A DNA stretch of 64,000 nt, taken from an uncultured Alkaliphilus sp. (GTDB lineage Bacteria; Bacillota; Clostridia; Peptostreptococcales; Natronincolaceae). Positions 44,373-53,474 of this stretch are shown piece by piece (the first letter of the stretch is position 1; each line of letters starts with the position of its first letter). The stretch covers positions 62,001 to 126,000 of the forward strand of contig CALJEQ010000006.1 in the NCBI GenBank assembly GCA_938074565.1, in the 5' to 3' direction. The notes under the pieces were generated by a model. That model made no database searches, had not been told where the DNA came from, and saw only the letters and a list, made by a program, of their open reading frames with translations. Position numbers and translations under genes: made by a program.

Positions 44373-45563
44373 ATGAACCAAACCCCTAGAGGTAATAGAC
44401 TTCACATAGCCATATTTGGACGTAGAAATGTAGGGAAATCCAGTTTGATAAATGCCTTAACAAACCAAGATATTGCTTTGGTTTCAGATGTAGCGGGAAC
44501 CACAACAGATCCTGTTTATAAGGCAATGGAAATTTTGCCCATTGGTCCAGTTTTAATTATTGACACAGCTGGAATCGACGATGTGGGAACCATTGGTGCG
44601 TTGAGAATACAAAAAACGAAGGAAGTTTTAAATAAAACAGATTTGGCTTTAATTGTTACAGATAGTGGCATTAATATAGGAGATTATGAAAAAGAGTTAA
44701 TTAAAATTATAGAGGATAAAAATATACCTATCATTATAGTAAAAAATAAAAGTGATGTTATAAAAAATACTGTAATAGATTCAATGAAACCAGCATATAC
44801 ATTTCCTGTAGTGTCAGTCAGTGCCAAAACTGGTGAAGGAATACACCAACTTAAAGAGACTATTATAGCCACTGCTCCAAAAGAGATTGAAATATCTCTA
44901 ATGGGGGGATTAATTAAAAAAGGTGATGTGGTTGTATTAGTTACTCCTATAGATTCGGCAGCTCCAAAAGGGCGAATGATACTACCTCAAGTTCAAGTCA
45001 TTAGAGATATATTAGACCATGACGCTTTTATGGTGGTATGTAAAGAAACAGAATTAGTAGATGCATTAAGTAGATTAAAACAGCCACCAAATTTAGTGGT
45101 AACAGACTCTCAAGCATTTGAAACAGTGGAGAAGATACTTTCTAAAGAAGTTCCTTTAACTTCTTTTTCAATTTTGTTTGCCAGATATAAAGGTGATTTA
45201 ACTGAATTAGTAGAAGGAGCTAAGGCGATAGAAAACCTAAAACCAGGAGATCATATTTTAATTGCAGAAGGTTGTACCCATCATCGGCAAGATGACGATA
45301 TTGGAACAGTTAAAATACCTCGATGGTTGGAAAAGCAAGTTGGAGGAAAGTTGGAATATACTTGGGTGGCAGGAACAGCTTTTGAAGAGGACTTGACAAA
45401 GTACAAGCTTATAGTCCACTGTGGTTCTTGTATGCATAATCGTAGAGAAATGATGCACCGTATTAATAGAGCAAAATCTGCTAAAGTACCGATTGTTAAT
45501 TATGGTGTTTTAATTGCAGAAGTTAATGGAATTTTAGACAGAACATTAGAACCTTTTATGTAG
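44373..45563 (+). CDS. hydF: [FeFe] hydrogenase maturation GTPase HydF
   Basis: HydF is the scaffold and carrier on which the two-iron subcluster is completed and passed to apo-hydrogenase. The 396-residue protein has an N-terminal GTPase domain (P-loop FGRRNVGKSSLINAL, switch DVAGTTTDPV, IDTAGIDD, NKSD), a dimerisation domain and a C-terminal iron-sulfur domain with EGCTHHRQDDDIG and HCGSCMHNRREMMHR, the CxH...HCxxC ligand set. Length is standard. It ends the maturase operon; a clear terminator follows. With hydG and hydE all three maturases are present in one place. Confidence 0.96.
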   Translation: MNQTPRGNRLHIAIFGRRNVGKSSLINALTNQDIALVSDVAGTTTDPVYKAMEILPIGPVLIIDTAGIDDVGTIGALRIQKTKEVLNKTDLALIVTDSGINIGDYEKELIKIIEDKNIPIIIVKNKSDVIKNTVIDSMKPAYTFPVVSVSAKTGEGIHQLKETIIATAPKEIEISLMGGLIKKGDVVVLVTPIDSAAPKGRMILPQVQVIRDILDHDAFMVVCKETELVDALSRLKQPPNLVVTDSQAFETVEKILSKEVPLTSFSILFARYKGDLTELVEGAKAIENLKPGDHILIAEGCTHHRQDDDIGTVKIPRWLEKQVGGKLEYTWVAGTAFEEDLTKYKLIVHCGSCMHNRREMMHRINRAKSAKVPIVNYGVLIAEVNGILDRTLEPFM

Positions 45564-45598
45564 AAAACTGTAATATAGATAATACAAAAACCATAAAA

Positions 45599-45636
45599 AA
45601 ACGACAATCTATTCTTTAAAGATTGTTGTTTTTTTA
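45599..45636 (+). terminator. Rho-independent terminator after hydF
   Basis: AACGACAATCT pairs with AGATTGTTGTT (one G-T pair), followed by a T run at 45630-45636. Confidence 0.8.
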
Positions 45637-46062
45637 TCATACAAGAAAAAATTTTAATAGACAAAATAAAAAAACTTACAGATGATAATTGGTAGCGGCA
45701 AGGTTTATTTAGAAATAATTTACACATTTTTCATTGATTTTATGAAAATTTTAATATATAATAAGCACGGTAGGAAATCATTGTATAATTTATTAACTTA
45801 CATAATTACTTAATAATGAAATATTTAAAATGTAAATTATTTTAAAGTATTAATTGTTAATACATAGTTAAAAAAATAACATAAACAATCAAATTAAGAG
45901 TGTTTAATTGTATATTTTGTAGAAATTTAGAATGTTAGTAATTTTAAAAGTGTAATAATTGTATATTTAAAATATTAATTATTTTAATGATTTATCATTA
46001 AATAATAAAGCTTTACAATTGTTTAAATTATTAAATTAAGAAGAAATGCAAGGAGGGACATT
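45637..46062 (+). promoter_or_regulatory. long AT-rich leader of formate dehydrogenase operon with direct repeats
   Basis: No gene in this stretch. Two near-identical repeats, AGTGTTTAATTGTATATTT (45899-45917) and AGTGTAATAATTGTATATTT (45949-45968), lie 50 bases apart and about 100-160 bases before the operon. They could bind a regulator. No convincing -35/-10 pair and no good Rex site were found, unlike the hydrogenase operon. AAGGAGGG at about 46050 is the ribosome site of the first gene. Confidence 0.4.
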
Positions 46063-46536
46063 ATGGCTAAAAACATTTTAACAGAAGAAAATTTCCTAAA
46101 ACTTGAAAAGACAATTGATGCAAATCGTGGGAAAAAGGGAGCATTAATGCCAATATTACATGATGCTCAAAAAATCTTCGGTTGTATTCCATTGGAGGTT
46201 CAAAAGAAAGTATCAGAAGAATTAAGAGTACCCCTTAGTGAAATTTATGGAGTAGTTACCTTCTACTCACAATTTACCTTAGAGCCAAGAGGGGAGTATG
46301 TAATTGGAGTCTGTATGGGAACAGCCTGTTATGTTAAAAATGCTCAACCAATTCTTGACAAAATCAATGAATTAACTGGATCACCAGTTGGTGGAACATC
46401 AGCAGATGGTAAATTCTCACTGGAAGCAACTAGATGTATTGGTGCCTGTGGATTAGCTCCAGTTTTAACTGTTAATGAAGATGTATATGGTAGATTAGTA
46501 TTAGAAGACGTACCTGGTATTGTCGCTAAATATTAG
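46063..46536 (+). CDS. NuoE-like [2Fe-2S] subunit (copy 2, formate dehydrogenase operon)
   Basis: A 157-residue paralogue of the protein at 36365 with the same cluster motifs (GVCMGTACYVKNA, ATRCIGACGLAPV). Only about ten residues differ; at DNA level long runs are identical (such as the region for GKKGALMPILHDAQKI) while other parts carry many silent changes. It starts an operon whose end products are an iron-sulfur protein and FdhA, so here it should feed a formate dehydrogenase rather than hydrogenase. Reaction and fold are as for copy 1. Confidence 0.93.
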   Translation: MAKNILTEENFLKLEKTIDANRGKKGALMPILHDAQKIFGCIPLEVQKKVSEELRVPLSEIYGVVTFYSQFTLEPRGEYVIGVCMGTACYVKNAQPILDKINELTGSPVGGTSADGKFSLEATRCIGACGLAPVLTVNEDVYGRLVLEDVPGIVAKY

Positions 46537-46559
46537 ATTAGTGTAAAGGGGGCATTTTA

Positions 46560-46928
46560 ATGAAGTCGATTCAAGAATTAGAAAAAATTCGTCAAGCAGC
46601 AATAGAGAAAGTAAATATTAGAACAGATCGTAAAGGAACTAGAATAGTAGTAGGTATGGCAACTTGTGGAATAACAGCAGGGGCTAGACCAGTTTTAATG
46701 GCTCTTTTAGAAGAATCAAGCAAAAGAAAATTAGAAGATGTTGTTGTAACTCAAACGGGATGTATTGGTATATGTCGATTAGAGCCTATTGTAGAAGTGT
46801 ATAAAGAAGGTGAAGGAAAAACCACTTATGTGGAAATGACACCAGAAAAAGCTCAAAGAATTATAGTTGAGCATATTGTTAATGGAAAAATAGTTAATGA
46901 GTATACAATAGGAGCCTACGAAAAGTAA
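46560..46928 (+). CDS. HndB-like [2Fe-2S] subunit (copy 2)
   Basis: A 122-residue paralogue of 36856-37224 with the same cysteine pattern (MATCGITAGARP, TGCIGICRLEPIVEV). About eight residues differ, most conservatively (for example LMTLLEETQ against LMALLEESS). The gene lies between the NuoE-like and NuoF-like genes with the same spacing pattern as in the first operon. Role in the formate dehydrogenase complex is inferred from operon position. Confidence 0.91.
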   Translation: MKSIQELEKIRQAAIEKVNIRTDRKGTRIVVGMATCGITAGARPVLMALLEESSKRKLEDVVVTQTGCIGICRLEPIVEVYKEGEGKTTYVEMTPEKAQRIIVEHIVNGKIVNEYTIGAYEK

Positions 46929-46960
46929 CGGTGGCAGAATTTAAATAAGGGGGTTAAACA

Positions 46961-48757
46961 ATGGAATTATTTAGATCCCATGTATTGGTATGTGGGGGTA
47001 CAGGTTGTACATCCTCGGGATGTCAAAAGATTATTGCAAAATTAGATGAACAATTGGAAAAACACCAATTAGAAAAAGAAGTTAAAGTTATTAAAACAGG
47101 ATGTTTTGGACTTTGTGAAGCAGGTCCTATCATTGTAACGTATCCAGAAGGAGCTTTCTACAGTAGAGTTGAAGAGAAAGACGTAGAAAGAATAACAGAA
47201 GAACATTTATTAAAAGGTAGAATCGTAACAGATTTATTATATAAAGATGCAGTTATAGACGGTGAAATTAAGTCTGTAGATGAAGTAGAATTCTATAAAA
47301 GACAACAAAGAGTAGCTCTAAGAAACTGTGGTGTAATTAATCCAGAATCATTAGAAGAATATATTGCCTTTGATGGTTATAAAGCATTAGGAAAAGTATT
47401 AACTGAAATGAAGCCAGAAGATGTTATAGATGTTATTAAACGTTCTGGTTTAAGGGGTCGAGGTGGTGGAGGTTTCCCATCAGGACTAAAGTGGGACTTT
47501 ACAGCTAAAGCTGAAGGAGACCAAAAATATGTAGCATGTAACGCCGATGAGGGAGACCCAGGAGCATTTATGGATCGTTCTGTATTAGAGGGAGATCCCC
47601 ATGTAATAGTAGAAGCAATGGCTATAGCTGGATATGCAGTTGGAGCCGATATGGGTTATGTTTATATTCGTGCAGAGTACCCAATCGCAGTAGATAGATT
47701 GGATATTGCCATTAAAGAAGCTAGAAAAGCAGGCTTACTAGGTAAGAATATATTTGGAACTGGCTTTAATTTTGATATGGAAATAAGATTAGGAGCAGGT
47801 GCCTTCGTATGTGGAGAAGAAACAGCTCTTATTAACTCAATAGAAGGTAAGCGTGGTATGCCAAGACCAAGACCACCATTCCCTGCCGTTAAAGGTATTT
47901 GGAATAAGCCAACCCTATTAAATAACGTAGAGACCTATGCCAATGTACCACAAATCATCTTAAACGGTGCTGACTGGTTTGCAGGTATTGGAACAGAAAA
48001 GTCTAAAGGAACAAAGGTATTTGCTTTAGGTGGAAAAATTAATAATACTGGATTAGTTGAAATTCCAATGGGAACTACACTAAAAGAAGTAATTTATGAT
48101 ATAGGTGGAGGTATTCCAAACGGTAAAGCCTTTAAAGCCGTACAAACAGGAGGACCATCTGGTGGATGTATACCAGCCGATCACTTAGATACACCAATTG
48201 ATTATGATAACTTAATCGCTTTAGGTTCAATGATGGGTTCTGGTGGAATGATCGTTATGGATGAAGATAACTGTATGGTGGATATTGCAAGATTCTTCCT
48301 AGACTTCACAGTAGAAGAGTCATGTGGAAAATGTACCCCTTGTCGAGAAGGTACAAAGCGTATGTTAGAAATTTTAGATAGAATTACAGAGGGTAAGGGT
48401 GAATTAAGTGACTTAGATAAACTAGAATCTTTATCTAAGACAATTAAGACAGCTTCTTTATGTGGATTAGGTCAAACAGCACCAAACCCAGTATTATCAA
48501 CACTACACTATTTTAGACATGAGTATGAAGCCCATGTTAATGACAAGAAGTGCCCTGCTGGTGTTTGTCAAGAACTTCTTCAATACGTGGTTATTCCAGA
48601 ACTATGTAAAAAATGTGGAATTTGTGCTAAGAAGTGTCCAGTTAGCTGTATTGATGGAGTAAAAGGTAAAGAAGTTTACATAATAAGACAAGAGGATTGC
48701 GTAAAGTGTGGGGCGTGTTTGGAAGCCTGTCCATTTAAAGCAATTAAAAAGGGATAA
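46961..48757 (+). CDS. NuoF-like NADH/FMN flavoprotein subunit (copy 2)
   Basis: A 598-residue flavoprotein with the same domain order as the copy at 37248: N-terminal [2Fe-2S] domain, Nuo51 FMN/NADH domain, SLBB, [4Fe-4S] site (SCGKCTPCREGTKRMLE), two C-terminal ferredoxin clusters (CKKCGICAKKCP, CVKCGACLEACP). I count about 13 differences to copy 1 over the first 440 residues, then divergence from the SCGKC region on, highest in the last 60 residues. The diverged tail is probably where it meets its own partner. The upstream 20 bases around the ribosome site (AAGGGGGTTAAACA) are the same in both operons. Confidence 0.94.
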   Translation: MELFRSHVLVCGGTGCTSSGCQKIIAKLDEQLEKHQLEKEVKVIKTGCFGLCEAGPIIVTYPEGAFYSRVEEKDVERITEEHLLKGRIVTDLLYKDAVIDGEIKSVDEVEFYKRQQRVALRNCGVINPESLEEYIAFDGYKALGKVLTEMKPEDVIDVIKRSGLRGRGGGGFPSGLKWDFTAKAEGDQKYVACNADEGDPGAFMDRSVLEGDPHVIVEAMAIAGYAVGADMGYVYIRAEYPIAVDRLDIAIKEARKAGLLGKNIFGTGFNFDMEIRLGAGAFVCGEETALINSIEGKRGMPRPRPPFPAVKGIWNKPTLLNNVETYANVPQIILNGADWFAGIGTEKSKGTKVFALGGKINNTGLVEIPMGTTLKEVIYDIGGGIPNGKAFKAVQTGGPSGGCIPADHLDTPIDYDNLIALGSMMGSGGMIVMDEDNCMVDIARFFLDFTVEESCGKCTPCREGTKRMLEILDRITEGKGELSDLDKLESLSKTIKTASLCGLGQTAPNPVLSTLHYFRHEYEAHVNDKKCPAGVCQELLQYVVIPELCKKCGICAKKCPVSCIDGVKGKEVYIIRQEDCVKCGACLEACPFKAIKKG

Positions 48758-48778
48758 TAAAGGAGCGGAGGTATCCAA

Positions 48779-49699
48779 TTGAAAACGATAAGTGTTACAA
48801 TTAATGGAAAAAAACTGCAAGTTCCTGAAAACTATACAATTATTGAAGCAGCTAAAGAAATTGGAATTGATATTCCTGCTTTGTGCTATGACCCTAACCT
48901 AGATAAAGTGGGGGCTTGTAGAATTTGTGTAGTTGAGGTTGAAGGTGCTAGAAATTTAATGGCAGCCTGTACAACACCAATTACAGAAGGAATGGTAATC
49001 TCTACAGAGAGCAAAAATGCAGTAGAAACAAGAAAAGAAATATTACGTTTATTATTGGACAATCACCCAAATGATTGTTTAGTATGTAATAAGGCTGGGG
49101 AGTGTAAACTCCAAGAGTACGCCTTTAAATACGATGTTAAGTTTCGTCAACATGATGGTGAAAGAAGACAGGCTAAAGTAGATAATACTAATCCATATAT
49201 CCACAGAGACGACTCAAAATGTGTTTTATGCGGTAAGTGTGTTAGAACCTGTAATAAAGTTGAAGACCGTAAAGTCCTTTCTTTTGGAGAAAGAGGTTTT
49301 GAAACCCATATTGTTGCTGATTATGATAATTTAATGGCTGATTCCAGTTGTGTATCCTGTGCTAGATGTCTTGCTGTTTGCCCTGTGGGAGCATTGATGG
49401 ATGCAAGAACTATGGGAAAAGCAAGGGTTTGGGAAACAACTACAGAAGATGTTAAATGTACTGTTTGTGAATATGGTTGTGATTTTGAGTTATTAAAGAA
49501 GAATGGTAAGGTGTATGCAGTAAGAGCAAAAAGTCCAGTAGAAGGTAGACCTTTGTGCTTAAAGGGAAGATTATCTGTAGATTTAACCTACAATGAAGAA
49601 GTACAAGTTCCTTATGTGAAAAAGGACGGAAAATTCGTTGAAGCTACATGGGAAGAAGCTTTAGGACTTGGTAAACTCCTTAGCAAGCTAGGAAAATAA
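48779..49699 (+). CDS. iron-sulfur protein like the N-terminal third of FdhA
   Basis: A 306-residue protein with an N-terminal [2Fe-2S] domain (CYDPNLDKVGACRICVVEVEG), His-Cys [4Fe-4S] site (NHPNDCLVCNKAGECKLQ), two ferredoxin clusters (CVLCGKCVRTC, CVSCARCLAVCP) and a further [4Fe-4S] motif of molybdopterin enzymes (CTVCEYGCDFELL, RPLCLKGRL). It stops just where the catalytic molybdopterin domain would begin (EATWEEALGLGKLLSKLGK). FdhA, the next gene, has the same order and continues. It therefore looks like an electron-wire subunit derived from FdhA. The start is TTG 48779 after AGGAGCGGAGG; the frame is clean with no sign of decay. Confidence 0.85.
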   Translation: MKTISVTINGKKLQVPENYTIIEAAKEIGIDIPALCYDPNLDKVGACRICVVEVEGARNLMAACTTPITEGMVISTESKNAVETRKEILRLLLDNHPNDCLVCNKAGECKLQEYAFKYDVKFRQHDGERRQAKVDNTNPYIHRDDSKCVLCGKCVRTCNKVEDRKVLSFGERGFETHIVADYDNLMADSSCVSCARCLAVCPVGALMDARTMGKARVWETTTEDVKCTVCEYGCDFELLKKNGKVYAVRAKSPVEGRPLCLKGRLSVDLTYNEEVQVPYVKKDGKFVEATWEEALGLGKLLSKLGK

Positions 49700-49723
49700 A
49701 ACTTTTTGTAAGGAGGCGAGAAG

Positions 49724-52396
49724 ATGATTAATTTAAAGATAAATGGCTTTGAAGTTCAAGTGGAAGAAGGAACTACAATACTTCAAGCTGCCAGTAAAGT
49801 AGGGGTTAAGATACCAACCTTCTGCCATGACCCAAGATTAGTACCCCACGGTACATGTAGAATCTGCGTGGTGGAAGTGGAAGGCGGAAGAAATTTACCC
49901 ACTGCCTGTACTACCCCAGTATACGAGGGAATGAATATTCAAACTGAAAGTAAAGAAGTTGTGCAAACAAGAAGGGAAATATTAGATCTTGTTCTTGCAA
50001 ATCATCCACTGGACTGTTTAACCTGTGAAAAGTCTGGTAGATGTACACTTCAAGACTTATGTTATCAATATGATATAAAAGAAACTACATATGTTGGGGA
50101 GAGAAAAGATTTTGAAGTAGATGAATCTAATCCTTTCTATTATAATGACCAAAATAAATGTATTTTATGTGGAAAATGTGTTTATGTCTGTTCACAGTTA
50201 CAAGGAACTGAAGCAATTGGTTTCGCCGAAAGGGGTTTCCCTACCCACATAGCAACACCTTTTAACCAAGGATTAGAGCAATCAACTTGTGTATCCTGTG
50301 GTAACTGTGTTTCTGTTTGTCCAGTGGGGGCATTAATGCCAAAAAGTAAAGAAAAGTTTAGATATTGGGAAACAAAAACCGTTAGAACAACTTGTTCTTA
50401 CTGTGGTGTTGGATGTCAGATGGATCTTGTGGTGAAGGATGATAAAGTAGTTGGCGTTGACCCTGCAATGGGGGCATCTAATGAAGGTTTATTATGTGTT
50501 AAAGGTAAATTTGCCTATAACTTTGTAAACCACCCTAGCCGTTTAACAACTCCATTAGTAAGAAAAGATGGTAAGTTAGTCGAAACTTCATGGGATGAAG
50601 CGTATGAAGTTATCGCTAATAAGATTAATGAAACAAAAGAAACTGTGGGTGCTGATGCTATTGCTGCATTTTCATCGGCAAGGGCATTAACTGAGGATAA
50701 TTATTTAATGCAGAAGTTAATGAGGGCAGTTGTAGGAACTAACAATATAGATCACTGTGCTCGACTCTGACATAGTTCTACAGTTGCAGGTCTTGCAACT
50801 ACACTTGGAAGCGGTGCAATGACAAATAGTGTTGCAGAAATTAAAGATGCCGATGCTATTTTCATAACAGGTTCTAATACTACAGAAAGTCATCCTGTTA
50901 TAGGAGCTAAAGTAAAACAAGCCATTAAACGGGGAGCAAAACTAGTTGTAGCAGATCCTAGAGAAATCGAGTTAGCTAAATATGCTGATGTTTTCCTTCA
51001 AATTAAACCTGGTACAAGCTTAGCCTTAAATAATGCTTTGGCTCATGTTATTTTAGAAGAGGGTCTTGAAGATAGGGATTATATCGAGTCTACTACTGAA
51101 GATTTTGAGAAGTTTGCTATTAAGGTTAAAGAATATACTCCAGAAAAGGCGGCAGAAATTTGTGGTGTTTCTCCAGAAGACATCAGAAAAGCTGCAAGGA
51201 TATATGCAGAAGCAGGTAAGGCAAGTATCTTATATTGTATGGGTATTACCCAACATCATAACGGTACAGAAACTGTAATGAGTTTATCAAATTTAGCCTT
51301 AATGACAGGTAATATTGGTAAAGAAAATGCAGGTATTAACCCTTTAAGGGGACAAAATAACGTGCAGGGTGCCTGTGATATGGGGGCATTACCAAATGTA
51401 TTAACGGGTTATCAACCAGTTGCTAATCCACAAGTAATTGAAAAGTTTGAAAAGGCATGGGGTGTTAAACTTAACAATAAACCAGGTATAACCATACCAG
51501 AGGCAATGCATGGAGCTGAACATGGGGATATTAAGGTATTATATGTATTTGGTGAAAACCCAATGGTATCTGACCCAGACACCAACCATGTTAAAAAAGC
51601 CCTTGAAAAAACCTTCTTAATAGTACAAGATTTATTCTTAACTGAAACAGCTGAATTGGCAGATGTGGTTTTACCTGCTGCGGCTTTTGCAGAGAAGGAT
51701 GGTACATTTGTTAACACTGAAAGAAGAGTCCAAAGAGTTAGAAAAGCTGTGGATGCACCCGGAGAAGCTAAAGCAGACTGGTTAATCTTTATGGAGCTGA
51801 TGAATGTATTGGGCTATAGTAAGAAATATAAAAATGCAGAAGAAATTTTCAATGAAATCCGTGAAGTTACTCCACAATATGTTGGTATTAGTTATGCTAG
51901 AATTGAAGAAGTTGGTATTCAATGGCCATGTCCTACAGAAGAACATCCTGGTACTAAGTTCCTTCATGTAGGTAAACCAGCTAGAGGGGCAGGATTATTT
52001 ATGGCTGTAGATTTTGCACCATCCAGTGAAATGAATAAAGCTGATTATCCTTTAACCTTAACAACTGGTCGTAACCTATATCAATACCATACAACAACAA
52101 TGACGGGTAAAACCGATGCTATTAATAAAAAAGCTGGTGAATGTTATATTGAAATTAGTCCATCATTAGCAGCAAACCTAAAAGTTGAAGATGGAGAAAT
52201 GGTGAAGGTAATCTCACCTAGGGGAGAAATTAAAACTAAGGCTAGAGTAACTGATATTGTAGCTGATAATGTTGTTTTCATTCCATTCCATTATGCTGAT
52301 GGAGCAAATGTATTGACTAATGGTGAAGAATTAGATAAGTATGTTAAAATTCCAGGATTAAAAGTTACTGGGGTAAAAATAGAAAAACTAGCTTAG
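49724..52396 (+). CDS. fdhA: formate dehydrogenase alpha subunit, selenocysteine-containing
   Basis: Catalytic subunit of a cytoplasmic, NAD(P)H/ferredoxin-linked formate dehydrogenase, 890 residues including one selenocysteine. In order: [2Fe-2S] domain, His-Cys cluster (NHPLDCLTCEKSGRC), two ferredoxin clusters (CILCGKCVYVC, CVSCGNCVSVCP), [4Fe-4S] motif CSYCGVGC, then the molybdopterin domain and its C-terminal dinucleotide-binding domain (TTGRNLYQYHT). The in-frame TGA at 50768-50770 is residue 349 in CARL-U-HSSTVAG, the conserved Sec site, and a SECIS hairpin follows. Both halves share one frame, so this is not a pseudogene. The metal, Mo or W, cannot be told. Confidence 0.95.
50768..50805 (+). 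promoter_or_regulatory. bacterial SECIS element in fdhA
   Basis: Eleven bases after the UGA, AGTTGCA (50782-50788) and TGCAACT (50794-50800) form a stem around GGTCT. The apical sequence resembles the E. coli fdhF SECIS loop (AGGUCU). It directs SelB-dependent selenocysteine insertion. Confidence 0.88.
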
Positions 52397-52406
52397 AAAT
52401 AAGCAT

Positions 52407-52440
52407 AAAAAATAGGAGACTTTATAGCTCCTATTTTTTT
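52407..52440. terminator. terminator after fdhA, usable from both sides
   Basis: AATAGGAG (52411-52418) pairs with CTCCTATT (52428-52435); A and T tracts flank it on both sides, between convergent genes. Confidence 0.82.
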
Positions 52441-52468
52441 ATGACTAATATTAATTTTTAAATTTTTT

Positions 52469-52966
52469 TTAACCACCCCAAGGTTGGTTCATAAACTCCT
52501 TCATGCTACGGTCATATTCAGTCTTGAATAAATCTTCATGGCCTTCTTCCCAAGTTGCCAAAGTTTCAAAAAGTTTTTTAGCACTTTCATCGGAGGCATT
52601 TGCAGCGGCATTTTTATAGTATTCAGCAAAATCCTTCTCCATTAAGTAGGCAGTTCTTAAAATAGTTAATTCAGGAGCCATTGATTCTGTTACAGTATGG
52701 TCTAACATTTCTTTGCTTGCTCTGTCTTCAAATAGATTCTTCTCACGGTTAATATCTAGTTCCACTACTTTTATTTCGTTATTAGCTTCGATATGTTCAA
52801 CTTGCTCTTTTAGAAAATTGTAGTGATCCACCTCAACTGCTGCTAGTTTTTCAAACATTTCTTTAGCACTGGGGGAAGTCATTTTAGAAGCATTGCTTTT
52901 AAAAAACTCATGTCCTTGCTTTTCCATCTCCATTGCATATTTCAAAATAGTAATGTATTGTTTCAT
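52469..52966 (-). CDS. ferritin-like diiron protein (rubrerythrin family)
   Basis: A 165-residue four-helix protein. EKQGHEFFKSNASK, EVDHYNFLKEQ, EKDFAEYYKNAA and WEEGHEDLFKTEY supply the ExxxH-type diiron ligands of the rubrerythrin/ferritin-like group. There is no C-terminal rubredoxin domain, so it is not a classical rubrerythrin. Such proteins protect anaerobes from peroxide or oxygen. The start at 52966 follows AAGGAGGCG; the frame extends 12 codons further but without a ribosome site. It lies on the - strand between fdhA and the riboswitch, so its own promoter is in 52967-53100. Confidence 0.86.
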   Translation of the reverse strand: MKQYITILKYAMEMEKQGHEFFKSNASKMTSPSAKEMFEKLAAVEVDHYNFLKEQVEHIEANNEIKVVELDINREKNLFEDRASKEMLDHTVTESMAPELTILRTAYLMEKDFAEYYKNAAANASDESAKKLFETLATWEEGHEDLFKTEYDRSMKEFMNQPWGG

Positions 52967-53289
52967 AATACGCCTCCTTGTTAAATTAATAGCAAATATC
53001 AAATTAATTATAACATAATAACACTAAAAAAATAAACAAATTAAGGAAATAAATTGGTTATTTTCTAGTGATTAACAATAAATTAATGTTAAGTATGTAT
53101 TTGCTTATGACATTTATACCGAAATATAGTAAAGTTTAATCAGATTGATCTGTTTAATACGTTTAATTTGTTAAAACACAGATACTAAATAAATTAGGTA
53201 AACAATGTTAATTAATAATTAAGTGTAATACAAAATGAATGGTTTTATAATCAGAAAATTAATGATATAATTAAATTAAGAAAAATATG

Positions 53290-53445
53290 GTGTTTTATTT
53301 CCGAGCTATTGTTCCTACGGGGGTAACCTATGGAGAAATAGCCTGGGTATGAAGGGAAACTTTTATGCCTCCCATGTTTAGGAAAGGAAATAAACTGGCG
53401 ACATAGAGGGTAATTTCAGCCAGTCCTTCCTTTGGGACTGGCTTT
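53290..53445 (+). promoter_or_regulatory. molybdenum/tungsten cofactor riboswitch with attenuator
   Basis: The leader of moaA shows features of the Moco RNA motif: CCGAGC, CGGGGGTAACC, GGGAAACTTTTATGCCTCCC and GGAAAGGAAA, ending in CTGGCGAC. A closing stem pairs TTTATTTCC (53295-53303) with GGAAATAAA (53386-53393). An expression platform follows: terminator GCCAGTCC with GGACTGGC (53419-53442) then Ts. ACTGGC (53394-53399) can pair with the 5' arm GCCAGT as an antiterminator, giving two exclusive folds. The remainder of the gap 52967-53289 is AT-rich with no further element that I can support. Confidence 0.85.
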
Positions 53446-53474
53446 TTGTATTAAAATGGTTAAGGGGTGATACA

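Noticed and set aside
45855..45885. Rex-like TTGTTAATACATAGTTAA before the formate dehydrogenase operon
   Set aside because: Only the left half-site fits; the right half is in the wrong orientation.
50768..50818. fdhA as two genes or a pseudogene broken by TGA
   Set aside because: Both parts are in one frame, the TGA sits at the conserved Sec position and a SECIS hairpin follows.
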